A stretch of 64,000 nt of DNA from CAZOOR01 sp964581505 (GTDB lineage: Bacteria; Bacteroidota; Ignavibacteria; Kapaibacteriales; UBA2268), in the NCBI GenBank assembly GCA_964581505.1, contig CAZOOR010000005.1, positions 14,384 through 78,383 on the forward strand, written 5' to 3'. Shown here piece by piece: positions 1 to 9,072 of this stretch. A program made the translations under genes and the position numbers. The notes under the pieces are model-generated. The model did not search any database. It had not been told where the DNA came from and saw nothing but the letters and a program-made list of their open reading frames with translations. Position 1 is the stretch's first letter. Each line of letters starts with the position of its first letter.

Positions 1-2
1 TT

Positions 3-1223
3 ATTCTCGGTAGTTCGATGCTTTACTCCAACAATAAATTACTATCGGCAACTATGGAAGAGAAGCGTCCGCAAGTACATTCGGAAGATTTTTGGGCTTG
101 GGTGCAACAATCTTATACAGTCAATCCCAATATTATCAACCTAAATAATGGAGGAGTAAGCCCTCAACCTAAAGTTGTTCAGGAAGCAATGTTCAAATAT
201 ACACGTATTTGCAACCAAGGACCTGCATACTATATGTGGCGTATAGTGGACAAAGGTCGCGAACCGCTTCGTGCTAAGCTCGCACGTCTTGCCGGATGCT
301 CACCGGAGGAAATTGCGATTAATAGAAATACAACGGAATCACTTGACACCGTGATATTTGGTCTGCGACTAAACAAAGGTGATGAAGTTGTTCTCTCAAA
401 ATATGACTATCCTCACGTAATTGATGCTTGGAAATTAAGAGTATTACGTGATGGAATAAAAATCAAATGGGCGGATTTCCCTATCCCTGCCGAAGATGAC
501 GAAAGTGTTGTTAGTGCTTATGAAGCACAATTCACAGCAAAAACACGCATCGTCAATATCACTCATATGATAAATTGGAACGGACAAATTCTACCTGCAT
601 TGAAAATTGCCCGAGCCGCACATAAACGAGGTATAGAAGTTATGGTGGACGGCGCTCATACATTTGCACATATTGATTTCAATATACCGGATTTGGAATG
701 TGATTACTTTGGCACCAGTCTTCATAAATGGCTCTGCGCCCCATTCGGTACCGGTATGCTCTATGTCAAAAAGGAAAAGATTAAAGAACTATTACCGCTA
801 TACCCAAATGCAGAACCGGAGTCCGAAGACATCAGAAAGTTTGAACATCTCGGTACACGTTCATTTCCGTCAGAGCAGGCAATTGGTGAAGCAATAAATT
901 TTCACAATGCAATCGGCTCGGAACGTAAGGAGAAGCGTCTTCGCTTTCTCAAAGATTATTGGGTTGATGCAGTCAGGGATATAGATAGAATATCATTCTT
1001 CACTTCGGACAATCCCAAGTATTCCTGCGGATTGTTCAATTTTGCCATTGACGGAATAGATGCGAGCGAGATTAGTTCAAAATTATTCTCGAAATATAAG
1101 CTCTATACAGTTGGAATAAAATGGGAAAAAATCAACGGCGTTCGGGTAACGCCAAATGTCTATACAACTCTTGACGACCTCGACCGCTTGATTGAAGCAA
1201 TACAAAAAATAGCAAAGGAGTAA
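3..1223 (+). CDS. Class V aminotransferase (isopenicillin-N epimerase / cysteine desulfurase-like), 5' partial
   Basis: A fold-type I PLP enzyme of aminotransferase class V. The motif SLHKWLCAPFGTG carries the expected Schiff-base lysine, and VMVDGAHTFAHID upstream supplies the cofactor-binding Asp and His. About 400 residues are visible, normal for the family. The first ATG is at 18, but the frame is open to the window edge and the codons before it read ILGSS, which with the following residues looks like the end of a signal peptide, perhaps a Tat signal as is common in this epimerase-like subgroup. The true start is therefore probably outside the window. The substrate cannot be read from sequence; true cysteine desulfurases carry a loop cysteine that I do not recognise here. 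Confidence 0.8.
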   Translation: MLGSSMLYSNNKLLSATMEEKRPQVHSEDFWAWVQQSYTVNPNIINLNNGGVSPQPKVVQEAMFKYTRICNQGPAYYMWRIVDKGREPLRAKLARLAGCSPEEIAINRNTTESLDTVIFGLRLNKGDEVVLSKYDYPHVIDAWKLRVLRDGIKIKWADFPIPAEDDESVVSAYEAQFTAKTRIVNITHMINWNGQILPALKIARAAHKRGIEVMVDGAHTFAHIDFNIPDLECDYFGTSLHKWLCAPFGTGMLYVKKEKIKELLPLYPNAEPESEDIRKFEHLGTRSFPSEQAIGEAINFHNAIGSERKEKRLRFLKDYWVDAVRDIDRISFFTSDNPKYSCGLFNFAIDGIDASEISSKLFSKYKLYTVGIKWEKINGVRVTPNVYTTLDDLDRLIEAIQKIAKE

Positions 1224-1306
1224 GCAGATAAAATATTAACAAGAAAATTGTTCAGGAATTTATTATCTTTGATGACTAATTTTATTATGTCTGCTACTAA
1301 AAATTA

Positions 1307-1328
1307 CGGCGGTTCAAAAAAACCGCCG
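1307..1328 (-). terminator. Intrinsic terminator after the signal-peptide protein
   Basis: A perfect 8-bp stem, 1307-1314 against 1321-1328, with a 6-base loop. Read on the minus strand it is followed by a T-rich stretch (TAATTTTTAG), so it best serves the minus-strand gene ending at 1340. It lies between convergent genes and may also slow transcription from the left. Confidence 0.6.
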
Positions 1329-1339
1329 CAATCAATAAT

Positions 1340-1831
1340 TTACTCACTTATTAAAATTGGTTTGAGCCGCTTGATAATAATCCTCACAGCCTTCAAAATA
1401 TCTTTTTCTTTCTTAAAAATATCTCTGGCTTGATGTGCCAAATTCGGAAGTTTTGTTTCAACATCATAGACATAAGCACTTATAAGAAATCTTTTCATTT
1501 CTACACTAAAATTACCACTTACGACCTCCACAGCGCCAAGCTGTTCGGCGGCTTTCCACATATCGCTAGGATATTGAGGATTAGTCGGGTCAAGATTTAA
1601 ATCCGCAAGTGCAACTTCAATCTCTTCGAGTGGAATTAAAGTAAAATACTTTTCGTCAGGGTCCAACGCCTGCAAGGCTTTGAAGACGGAATCCTGCAAT
1701 TTATAAGAATAAATATTATAATCCAATAGCCCGTCCATATTTTGGAAAGGCAGAACTGCGATTTTTACCTGCCCAAAAGATATTGAACCGAGCAGAATAA
1801 AAAAGATAAACAATGTTGTCAGTTTTTTCAT
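1340..1831 (-). CDS. Secreted protein with TolB N-terminal-like domain
   Basis: 163 residues with a clear Sec signal peptide (MKK, a hydrophobic run, then SISFGQ), so probably periplasmic or outer-membrane associated. The mature part starts VKIAVLPFQNMDG, the typical opening of TolB-N/CsgG/FlgO-like domains, and continues with an alternating alpha/beta pattern ending GAVEVVSGNFSVEMKRFLISAYVYD. In related proteins this fold collects in the periplasm as part of an assembly or efflux complex. It lies just downstream of rnpB on the same strand and ends at a hairpin terminator. No specific function can be assigned. Confidence 0.6.
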   Translation of the reverse strand: MKKLTTLFIFFILLGSISFGQVKIAVLPFQNMDGLLDYNIYSYKLQDSVFKALQALDPDEKYFTLIPLEEIEVALADLNLDPTNPQYPSDMWKAAEQLGAVEVVSGNFSVEMKRFLISAYVYDVETKLPNLAHQARDIFKKEKDILKAVRIIIKRLKPILISE

Positions 1832-1875
1832 AATAGAAATCCTTATAAGAATGAGTAATAATAATTAAGAATAAA

Positions 1876-2309
1876 ACGGAGAAAGCGATAAGCCGAATTC
1901 TGTCTTAGCCGTACATAACGACCGAGGCAGTCATTTATCTGTGAGCAATGTCGCCATTACCCTAAAGCAACCTACCCGAATATCTCTCCTAAAAGATGGA
2001 CGAACAATCCATAGCTAAAGCCGATATTCTTACTTGGTCTTGCTCCATGCAGGGCTTGCCATGCCATCTGTGTCGCCACAGATGCGGTGGTCTCTTACAC
2101 ACACCATTTCACCCTTGCCTCCCTGACGAAAACAAAGTTTCCCGGATTGGCGGTTTGCTTTCTGCTGCGCTATCCGTCAGCTTGCAGTTCACAAAAAATA
2201 AATTTTGCATAAACCGCTCGCTGCCTTCGCGTTACGAAGTGCATTGTTCTATGGAGTTCGGACTTTCCTCATTCCGCTAATGCGAAATGCGACTGCCTGC
2301 TTTCCCCGT
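1876..2309 (-). ncRNA. rnpB: RNase P RNA (bacterial type A)
   Basis: Catalytic RNA of RNase P, which matures tRNA 5' ends. Read on the minus strand, the 5' part contains the conserved GAGGAAAGTCCGAAC block (CR I) and the 3' part contains ACAGAATTCGGCTTAT, the conserved end of bacterial RNase P RNA. The termini pair as helix P1: ACGGGGAAAGC near 2309 against GCTTTCTCCGT near 1876, 11 pairs with one G-U. The length of about 434 nt is normal. Ends are set by P1 and could be a few bases longer. An apparent 94-codon plus-strand reading frame inside it is spurious. Confidence 0.95.
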
Positions 2310-2329
2310 AATAATTTCAATGAACAAAA

Positions 2330-2356
2330 TCTATAATTTCAATAATTTTTTATCAA
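2330..2356 (-). promoter_or_regulatory. Possible rnpB promoter
   Basis: On the minus strand TTGATA (2351-2356) and TATAGA (2330-2335) are separated by 15 bases and placed about 20 bases before the first paired base of rnpB. They lie in the last codons of the zinc-ribbon gene. The spacing is shorter than the ideal 17, and this lineage may use a different consensus, so this is only a candidate. Confidence 0.3.
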
Positions 2357-3065
2357 TTTCAATATCATCGGTATATAAAATTCTACCGCAATGTTCGCAA
2401 GTATATATTTGGTCGAGATGTGTTCTGATTTCGACAACCTTCTGTGCCGGCATCTGGCTATAACAACCCGTACAACTATTTCTCTTTACCAATACAACAG
2501 CATCATCGTAATATTCTCTAATACGATTGTAAAGCTCGGAATTTTCGGTAGTCAGCTTCTTTACATAAGAATTACGAAGTTTCAATATTTTCTTAACCTC
2601 GTCATTCTGGTCTTCGGAAATCTCGCTCAATTCTTTTTCCAAATCCTTCAACTCTGCTTTTGCCTCTTTATAGTTAGCATCTTGCTCTTCAAGCGTAGCT
2701 TTTAAATTTTCTTCCTTGAGTCCATTAGTTGCTAACTCTTCAGAAATTCTTTTATATTCGTTCTGCACAAATTCGATTTCTTGTGTAATGGCATCGAATT
2801 CTTTGTTATTCTTAACCTTAAACTGCTGTTTAGCAAGTTTCTCCTCTTTTGTTTTCAATTCAACAAGAGTAACCTTTGCTTCTTTTGCAAATTTTTTGTT
2901 GTTCTTGATAATAGTTTTTGTTTCGTCAACCAAATCTTTCAGCTTCTTAGCCTTAATTCTGACTTCTTCAACTTTGCGAGGTAAATCCCCGTATTCTTCT
3001 TGCAATTCATCGTGTTGAAGGTCGAGATAAGACAGAGAAGCAAGATAGTTTAATTGGTATTCCAT
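2331..3065 (-). CDS. DUF164 coiled-coil zinc-ribbon protein
   Basis: About 244 residues. Residues 1-190 are a long charged coiled coil; the C-terminus is a C4 zinc ribbon with CTGC and CEHCG pairs. This is the DUF164/zf-RING_7 family, which includes CdsZ of Chlamydia. The ATG at 3065 (MEYQLNYL) is preferred over an in-frame GTG 12 bases upstream because an AGGTG Shine-Dalgarno-like sequence precedes it. It directly follows the NIF3 gene on the same strand; this pairing recurs in many bacteria, so the two are probably co-transcribed. Function is unknown; a nucleic-acid or ribosome-related role is a guess. Confidence 0.8.
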   Translation of the reverse strand: MEYQLNYLASLSYLDLQHDELQEEYGDLPRKVEEVRIKAKKLKDLVDETKTIIKNNKKFAKEAKVTLVELKTKEEKLAKQQFKVKNNKEFDAITQEIEFVQNEYKRISEELATNGLKEENLKATLEEQDANYKEAKAELKDLEKELSEISEDQNDEVKKILKLRNSYVKKLTTENSELYNRIREYYDDAVVLVKRNSCTGCYSQMPAQKVVEIRTHLDQIYTCEHCGRILYTDDIEIDKKLLKL

Positions 3066-3077
3066 AGCTAACAACAC

Positions 3078-3914
3078 CTAAAATTTATTTAAAATATAAT
3101 TTTTTTGTTTTTCAGAATAATTCAAATCGGGATAATAAATAACCGGATTTGTGTATGAACCGGATAAGTTTAATTTAACATCAGGTTCAACTTTAGATGA
3201 AAGGAAATCAAAGATTCCTTTCGCAACAAATTGCTCCATTTCATAATGTCCCGGGTCAAGCAATGCCATTTTACCGGCAACTCTATGAAACTGATGATAA
3301 GTAACATCGGCTGTTATAAAGGCATCAACCTGTGATTGCAAAGCATCATCAATAAAAGATGAGCCGCTGCCGCCTACAATTGCTATTCTGTCAATATCGC
3401 TGTCCGATTTTCCGTTGCAATATCTGATAGGCGAATGGCAAACATTCGCAAGCCGTTCAAGCAGTTCGGACAAACTAAGTTTTTCCTTCGGTGAACAAAT
3501 CACTCCCATTCCGTAACCTTGATATTTTTCGTCAGGAACAAGGAATGTCTCGTACTCCATACCCAATCTATCACATAAAATCCGACTTGTTCCGTATTTA
3601 TAGGCGTCAAAAGTTGTGTGCATTGTTATAAGTGATATTCCGTTCTTAATCAGTAAAGATAAAAGTCGCCCGACACGTTCACTATCTGTTATTTGGGTTA
3701 GCGGTTGGAATATCAAAGGGTGAAATGCAATGATGCAATCTGCATTAATACTAATTGCTTCTTCTACGACAGCATCATTTAACTCCATAGTTATCAGCAA
3801 GTTTCGGACATCACTATTGCCTGCCTGTACTTGCAAACCGAGCCTATCGCCTTCCATAGCGGTTTCTCGGGGCAAGAATTTTTCTATAATATCCAAAAGT
3901 AAGCTAATCTTCAT
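3078..3914 (-). CDS. NIF3-like (YqfO/YbgI) dinuclear metal protein
   Basis: NIF3-family protein, annotated in databases as GTP cyclohydrolase 1 type 2 homolog although the reaction is not settled. It binds two metal ions. Visible motifs are FHPLIF (first metal His), HTTFDA (second) and the C-terminal DPGHYEMEQF. The start is placed at MKISLLLDIIEKF because the preceding 14 codons do not resemble the family. An insert between the two halves (GMGVICSPKEKLSLSELL to ITADVTYHQF) matches the longer YqfO-like forms only partly. It is first in a two-gene operon with the zinc-ribbon protein, 12 bases apart. Confidence 0.88.
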   Translation of the reverse strand: MKISLLLDIIEKFLPRETAMEGDRLGLQVQAGNSDVRNLLITMELNDAVVEEAISINADCIIAFHPLIFQPLTQITDSERVGRLLSLLIKNGISLITMHTTFDAYKYGTSRILCDRLGMEYETFLVPDEKYQGYGMGVICSPKEKLSLSELLERLANVCHSPIRYCNGKSDSDIDRIAIVGGSGSSFIDDALQSQVDAFITADVTYHQFHRVAGKMALLDPGHYEMEQFVAKGIFDFLSSKVEPDVKLNLSGSYTNPVIYYPDLNYSEKQKNYILNKF

Positions 3915-4109
3915 ACCGTATTGCTTCTTACATTTGAAGCTAAAATAAACTTTCAAAAATAGTCCAAAGCTAACTTGTAAAATTACAAAAAAAATTGAAC
4001 AATTAGGGTATTATTTATTATTATATTTAGCAGTATTGTAACAATAAATCATATAAAATTGTTATGAATAAGAAATGAAAGTAAATCAAAATCGTTAAGT
4101 AAAAACGGA

Positions 4110-4817
4110 ATGAAAAAATTATTATTAATCATATTGATTTTTAGCGGCATATTTGCCGGTACTTTAAATGCACAAGTAAAAGGAGAATCTGCACCCGTGT
4201 ATAATCCTGATACTGTATTTATTTTTAAATCGCCGCATAAACTTGTGCGAAACAGCATCGACGAACAAGGTCTGAATAAAGCACTTGGATTTCATCTATT
4301 ACTGTCCGAGAACGGTTATGGTTTTGGTATGTTCTATTCACTAAGAATAAGCCAAGAGTTTAAGGCATTCGCAAGTCTGTATATATCAGGCGCCCGCAAG
4401 TCGGACGAATTTGAATACTATGACCCGAACACCGGAAGAATAGTTGTACCGGGTAAGATAAATCGCTTATATATGCTTCCGCTTATGTTTGGTGTTAATT
4501 ATTATTTGTTCCATAAGGTATTAGATGATGGATTTCAGCCATATTTGAGCGCAGGCACAGGTCCCTCATTTATACTTGCCAATCCTTTTAAGTACACGTT
4601 CTTCGAGGCATTAAAATATACACGTCTATATACACGTTTCGGGGCATTTCTCGGGTTTGGTGCGGAGATTACTTCAAAGCCTACCGCTCATCTAAGTATT
4701 GATATACGCTACTATCATATTCCGTTCGGCGGTGAAGGAATAGAAAGCGTCAAAGATATCCCGATTAAAAATTTCGGCGGTATTTTTCTATCTATTACTT
4801 TTGGCTGGAAATTCTAA
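4110..4817 (+). CDS. Outer-membrane beta-barrel protein
   Basis: 235 residues with a signal peptide (MKKLLLIILIFSGIFAG, cut near LNAQ). The rest is a series of amphipathic strands rich in aromatic and glycine residues (GFHLLLSENGYGFGMFYSL; SIDIRYYHIPFGGEG) and ends in WKF, the terminal aromatic expected of a BAM-inserted barrel. The length suggests eight to ten strands, OmpW/OmpX-like in size. It is a single gene with about 120 bases to dnaB. I do not recognise a specific family. Confidence 0.6.
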   Translation: MKKLLLIILIFSGIFAGTLNAQVKGESAPVYNPDTVFIFKSPHKLVRNSIDEQGLNKALGFHLLLSENGYGFGMFYSLRISQEFKAFASLYISGARKSDEFEYYDPNTGRIVVPGKINRLYMLPLMFGVNYYLFHKVLDDGFQPYLSAGTGPSFILANPFKYTFFEALKYTRLYTRFGAFLGFGAEITSKPTAHLSIDIRYYHIPFGGEGIESVKDIPIKNFGGIFLSITFGWKF

Positions 4818-4936
4818 TATCCGCTTAATGTAGATTAAGTGTTTAGTAATTGTGTAAAAAGTCATCTGCCGTTTGTTGATTTTTGCAACTCATTATTATT
4901 TCAAAATGTATTATTTAAATTTATTCTACCTACAAA

Positions 4937-6397
4937 ATGACAACAAATGCAATCAATGACATAAGAAATTTTGACTATTCAAAAGTCGGTGCCAAAATCC
5001 CGCCCCACTCGGAAGAAGCGGAAATATCAGTACTCGGGGCTATGATGTTGGAGCAGTCTGCGGCAAGTTCTGCAATTGAAATATTAGAACCCGAAAGTTT
5101 CTACAACGAAATACATAAGGAACTTTTTGATACTATGTCCTATATGTATGAGAAAAACATACCTATTGATATTGTTTCGCTGAGTGAAGAATTAATAAAA
5201 AGAAAAAAACTTGATTTTGTTAACGGAACCTTTTACTTAACGGAAATAAATAAACGCACCCCCACATCGGCTAATGTGGAATATTACGCCCGTATTGTTC
5301 AGGAGAAATATTTAAAGCGACAGTTGATTTCAACATCTACAAAAATAGTTGAGAGATGTTTTGACGAATCAACAGATGCTTTGCAAGAAATTGACCTTGC
5401 GGAATCAGATATTTTTAAAATTGCAGAAAAAAGATTTTCCGGTTCATATCTGGACATCAAAACACTTTCGCTCAATACAATGTCAATTGTTCACCAGCTG
5501 GCAGAAAGAGATAAAACAGGTGTAACAGGAGTTCCGTCCGGTTTTCGAGACTTAGACAAATTAACCGGTGGCTTTCAAAATTCCGATTTAGTTATAATTG
5601 CCGCTCGTCCTTCAATGGGTAAAACGGCTTTTGCTCTATCAATGGCGCGTAATGTTGCTGTTGAATATAATATGCCTGTTGCCGTTTTTTCAATCGAAAT
5701 GTCAGATACTCAACTTGTTATGCGTCTTTTTGCCGCAGAGTCCCACATTGGTTTTCATAAAATCAGAACAGGAATGATGAACGAACAGGACTTGGCTACT
5801 GTGGCTACACGTATTGGCAAACTTGCAGATTCACCACTATTTATTGATGATAGCCCTGCACTCACAATTACTGAATTTAGGGCAAAATGCAGGCGGCTTA
5901 AAAAAGAAAAAGATATTAAACTTGTTATTATTGACTATTTACAATTAATGCACCCGCCAAAAGCAGAAAGCCGAGAGAGAGAAATTTCGATGATGTCCAG
6001 TTCGTTAAAGCAAATTGCTAAAGAATTAGATATTCCTGTTATTGCACTTGCACAGCTGAATAGAGATGTAGAGAAGCGTCCCGATAAACGCCCTATGCTT
6101 TCCGATTTGAGAGAATCAGGTAGTATTGAGCAAGATGCCGATGTCGTGCTTTTCGTCTATCGTCCTGAATTTTATGGTATTAATACTTGGCCCGATACAA
6201 ATTTCCCTACCGAAAATACAGGTGAAATAATCATCGGGAAACAGAGGAATGGACCTACGGGTAATGTACGCTTAGTATTCCAAAAGGAATTTGCTCGTTT
6301 TGAAAATGGTGATTTCAGCCAATCGGAAGCTCCTGAGGATTTGCAGAATGCGCATAATACACCCGACTTCCAAGATTCGGACGAAGAACCCTTTTAA
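4937..6397 (+). CDS. dnaB: Replicative DNA helicase DnaB
   Basis: 486 residues, normal for DnaB, the hexameric 5'-3' helicase of the replication fork. The N-terminal domain starts IPPHSEEAEISVLGAMML. The RecA-like domain has Walker A AARPSMGKTAF and Walker B LVIIDYLQLM, then the DnaB signature (SREREISMMSSSLKQIAKEL) and an arginine-finger region near SDLRESGSIEQDADVV. No intein or insertion is seen. The C-terminus is a short acidic tail. Confidence 0.97.
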   Translation: MTTNAINDIRNFDYSKVGAKIPPHSEEAEISVLGAMMLEQSAASSAIEILEPESFYNEIHKELFDTMSYMYEKNIPIDIVSLSEELIKRKKLDFVNGTFYLTEINKRTPTSANVEYYARIVQEKYLKRQLISTSTKIVERCFDESTDALQEIDLAESDIFKIAEKRFSGSYLDIKTLSLNTMSIVHQLAERDKTGVTGVPSGFRDLDKLTGGFQNSDLVIIAARPSMGKTAFALSMARNVAVEYNMPVAVFSIEMSDTQLVMRLFAAESHIGFHKIRTGMMNEQDLATVATRIGKLADSPLFIDDSPALTITEFRAKCRRLKKEKDIKLVIIDYLQLMHPPKAESREREISMMSSSLKQIAKELDIPVIALAQLNRDVEKRPDKRPMLSDLRESGSIEQDADVVLFVYRPEFYGINTWPDTNFPTENTGEIIIGKQRNGPTGNVRLVFQKEFARFENGDFSQSEAPEDLQNAHNTPDFQDSDEEPF

Positions 6398-6498
6398 TCC
6401 ATTATAAAACAGATAGGCAAATCAAGCGTCTATTCCGGCGATTAATATTTTGGAGTATTGAGATTAAATTAAGAGCATATATATTTATTTATTTTATT

Positions 6499-8262
6499 TT
6501 GGTTCTGTTTGCGACTTACACAAGTGAACTTTCGGCACAGACATATTTAGCTCAGAAATATAAGTTGGCTCGTTCTTTTGAACAGAGTGGTGATTTTGTT
6601 AATGCGTCAAGACTCTATCTGGAACTCTACGGTAGCGATGAACAAAATGAAAATTATTTCAACGGCTATATAAGAGCTATGAAAGAACAGAATAAGTTTT
6701 CAGCAATCATTCCTTTTGTCGAAAAGCATATTATAAAAATCCCCACGAGCGATAATTATACTTTATTGGGCGAACTCTATTGGCGAGCGGGAAAAGCAGA
6801 AAAAGCGGAAACAGTATGGGCAAAGGCAATAAATGCAGAAAGCAATTCTCAGATGACTTATGAAAATTTAGCAATGACTCAGATTTCATTGCGACTCTTT
6901 CAAAAGGCAATTGATACTTATGTATTAGGTAGAAAAAATCTAAACACAGCCGAATTATTTGCTGATAGATTATCGCAGCTATATTCAATAAACGGCGATT
7001 ACCGTAACGGAACTCGCGAAGTCCTAATACTTTATGCACAGACCGGTAATATTGCACTTGCGGAGGGCAGGCTTTCGGCTCTAAATATCAATCCTGACGC
7101 AGAGAAGTATATATATTCCATTCTCAAAGATAAATCCGATAAACTTGCGTACAAACAACTCTTTGCTTGGTTCTTGACATCTCTGGACAGAAATGAAGAA
7201 GCAATAGAGATATACAAAGAAATTGACAATGAGAGACACAGCCGTGGACGAGATGTGTATAATTTTGCTCTGAATGCCGCTAATGACGGCAATTATGACA
7301 TTGCTATTAAAGGTCTGCAATGGCTTATTGCAAAAGGAAAGGAATCGCCCTTCACAGTCAGCGCTCTTTTCAAACTTGCCAAGACTACCGAAATGAAATT
7401 TATGCAAGCGGGCAAACTTGAAGGGGAAACTGCTGAAAGCATTATCAAGCAATATCGTTCAGTTATTGAGGAATATCCCGACACCCCTACTGCTTTGGAA
7501 TGTACATACAATATTGCTCTTCTATACAAACGTCTCGGCAAACTCGACAAAGCACTCATTGAACTTGATAAATTGGTGAATTTACGACATTATACCAGAT
7601 ACAAAGTATCGGCTACACTAATGCAAGCCGACATATATTTTATGAAAAATGAAACCGACAAAGCAATTCTTGCATATAAATTTATTGTTGATGTATATAA
7701 GCGTTCCGTTAAGGAACACAATCAGGCTTTATATTCACTTGCCGAGATAGAATATTTTAAAGGAAATATGGATTCTGCTTTGGCTCATTTTACTAAAATC
7801 ACATTGAATACGGACTCTGATGTTGCTAATGATGCCTTAGAGAAAATATCATTAATTGAGGCAAATAAAAATTTCAATAAAGCACTTTCGCTATATGCAC
7901 AAGCAGAAAAGAATGAAAAACAAGAGAAATTGCAAAATGCACTTGAATTATTTTTAACTGCTGCAAAATCATCTAAACCTGAAAACCTATATGATTTATC
8001 ACTCATCAAAGCGGCGAAAATTGAATTGAAATTAGGAAAAACGCATAATTCAATTGAGCATCTTTCGGAACTGCTCAAAGATAAGGCTAAAGGCATTCAC
8101 AAAGACTACTGTTTGTTTACTATCGGCGAGATATTATTTACCGAAAAGAAATATGAACAGGCAATTGAATATTTTACCAAATTGCTAAAAGAAGAACCGA
8201 AATCTATTTACAACGAAAATGCCCGCGACTATATCAGGCAAATCCGCAATAGAACAAATTAG
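6499..8262 (+). CDS. Exported TPR-repeat protein
   Basis: About 587 residues made of tetratricopeptide repeats (for example YNIALLYKRLGKLDKALIEL and GEILFTEKKYEQAIEYFTKL), resembling the YbgF/BamD class of periplasmic scaffold proteins. The track start is a TTG at 6499 with no ribosome site. The frame is open upstream and reads KLRAYIFIYFILVLFATYTS before ELSAQ, a convincing signal peptide, so translation probably begins earlier. A GGAG at 6452-6455 lies 7 bases before an in-frame ATT at 6463. The 101-base gap after dnaB contains no other gene. Partner unknown. Confidence 0.75.
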   Translation: MVLFATYTSELSAQTYLAQKYKLARSFEQSGDFVNASRLYLELYGSDEQNENYFNGYIRAMKEQNKFSAIIPFVEKHIIKIPTSDNYTLLGELYWRAGKAEKAETVWAKAINAESNSQMTYENLAMTQISLRLFQKAIDTYVLGRKNLNTAELFADRLSQLYSINGDYRNGTREVLILYAQTGNIALAEGRLSALNINPDAEKYIYSILKDKSDKLAYKQLFAWFLTSLDRNEEAIEIYKEIDNERHSRGRDVYNFALNAANDGNYDIAIKGLQWLIAKGKESPFTVSALFKLAKTTEMKFMQAGKLEGETAESIIKQYRSVIEEYPDTPTALECTYNIALLYKRLGKLDKALIELDKLVNLRHYTRYKVSATLMQADIYFMKNETDKAILAYKFIVDVYKRSVKEHNQALYSLAEIEYFKGNMDSALAHFTKITLNTDSDVANDALEKISLIEANKNFNKALSLYAQAEKNEKQEKLQNALELFLTAAKSSKPENLYDLSLIKAAKIELKLGKTHNSIEHLSELLKDKAKGIHKDYCLFTIGEILFTEKKYEQAIEYFTKLLKEEPKSIYNENARDYIRQIRNRTN

Positions 8263-8274
8263 CAAGTTATTACT

Positions 8275-8982
8275 TCACTCCTTCATCAACTTCAAATAGT
8301 TCACTATTGAAAGAGCATTGACAGCGGCAGTTTCTGCACGTAATCTCCTATTGCCAAGACTCCATATTTTTGTATTATGGAATTTCCTAAAACATTCAAT
8401 TTCACTTGGGGCAAATCCACCCTCAGGTCCGATTAATATTAAAATATTATTACTCAACAAATTGTGTTGCGGCTTCTCTCCTTCTTCATCAAAAAGAATA
8501 ATATCATCGAAATCAGTTCCGGCTCGACAAAGTTGAGTTAATTCGGTTAAGTCATCAAGAATTGGTAGGACGCTTCTTTTGCACTGTTTAAGAGCGGCGA
8601 TAATTTTGGCTTCAATTCTTGAACGCTTGAATTTTGACTTCTGAGTGAATCGTGAATGCAAGGGTATAATCCGTTTCACTCCAAGTTCAACCGCTTTTTC
8701 AACAGCAAATTCCAATCTGTCCCTCGAAGCAAGCAAGGATACAGCTAATGATAACGAATAATCATTTTCATTGAAATTTTCATAATGTTCAATGACACGG
8801 AATTCCGCAATATCTTTTTCAATATTAGACAACTCGCACAAACAAGTATCGCCCCGCCCATTTGTTACGAGTACATTTTCAGTTCGATTCAGCCTTAAAG
8901 CTTTTATATGTTTAAGCTCATCACCCCTAATATTTATCATTTTATTGCTATCAAATATATACGGAGAAAACAGACATTCCAT
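8275..8982 (-). CDS. rsmE: 16S rRNA m3U1498 methyltransferase RsmE
   Basis: SPOUT-class methyltransferase that methylates N3 of U1498 of 16S rRNA. The C-terminal trefoil-knot motifs are IGPEGGF and LGNRRLRAETA; the N-terminal PUA-like domain contains HIKALRLN. About 235 residues, normal. The ATG at 8982 (MECLFSPYIF) is chosen; four more codons upstream begin with TTG and are not family-like. It converges on the TPR gene with 12 bases between stops. A 78-base gap separates it from the divergent PgpH-like gene. Confidence 0.93.
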   Translation of the reverse strand: MECLFSPYIFDSNKMINIRGDELKHIKALRLNRTENVLVTNGRGDTCLCELSNIEKDIAEFRVIEHYENFNENDYSLSLAVSLLASRDRLEFAVEKAVELGVKRIIPLHSRFTQKSKFKRSRIEAKIIAALKQCKRSVLPILDDLTELTQLCRAGTDFDDIILFDEEGEKPQHNLLSNNILILIGPEGGFAPSEIECFRKFHNTKIWSLGNRRLRAETAAVNALSIVNYLKLMKE

Positions 8983-9072
8983 AATTAAATTCAATATTGT
9001 TTTTAAAATTAGTCAAAATTTAATTAGTTTGCAGTAGAAATACAAATATAAGAATTCAAATCGGTTGAAATA

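Noticed and set aside
1996..2280. 94-codon plus-strand open frame
   Set aside because: It lies entirely within the RNase P RNA, with no ribosome site or family pattern.
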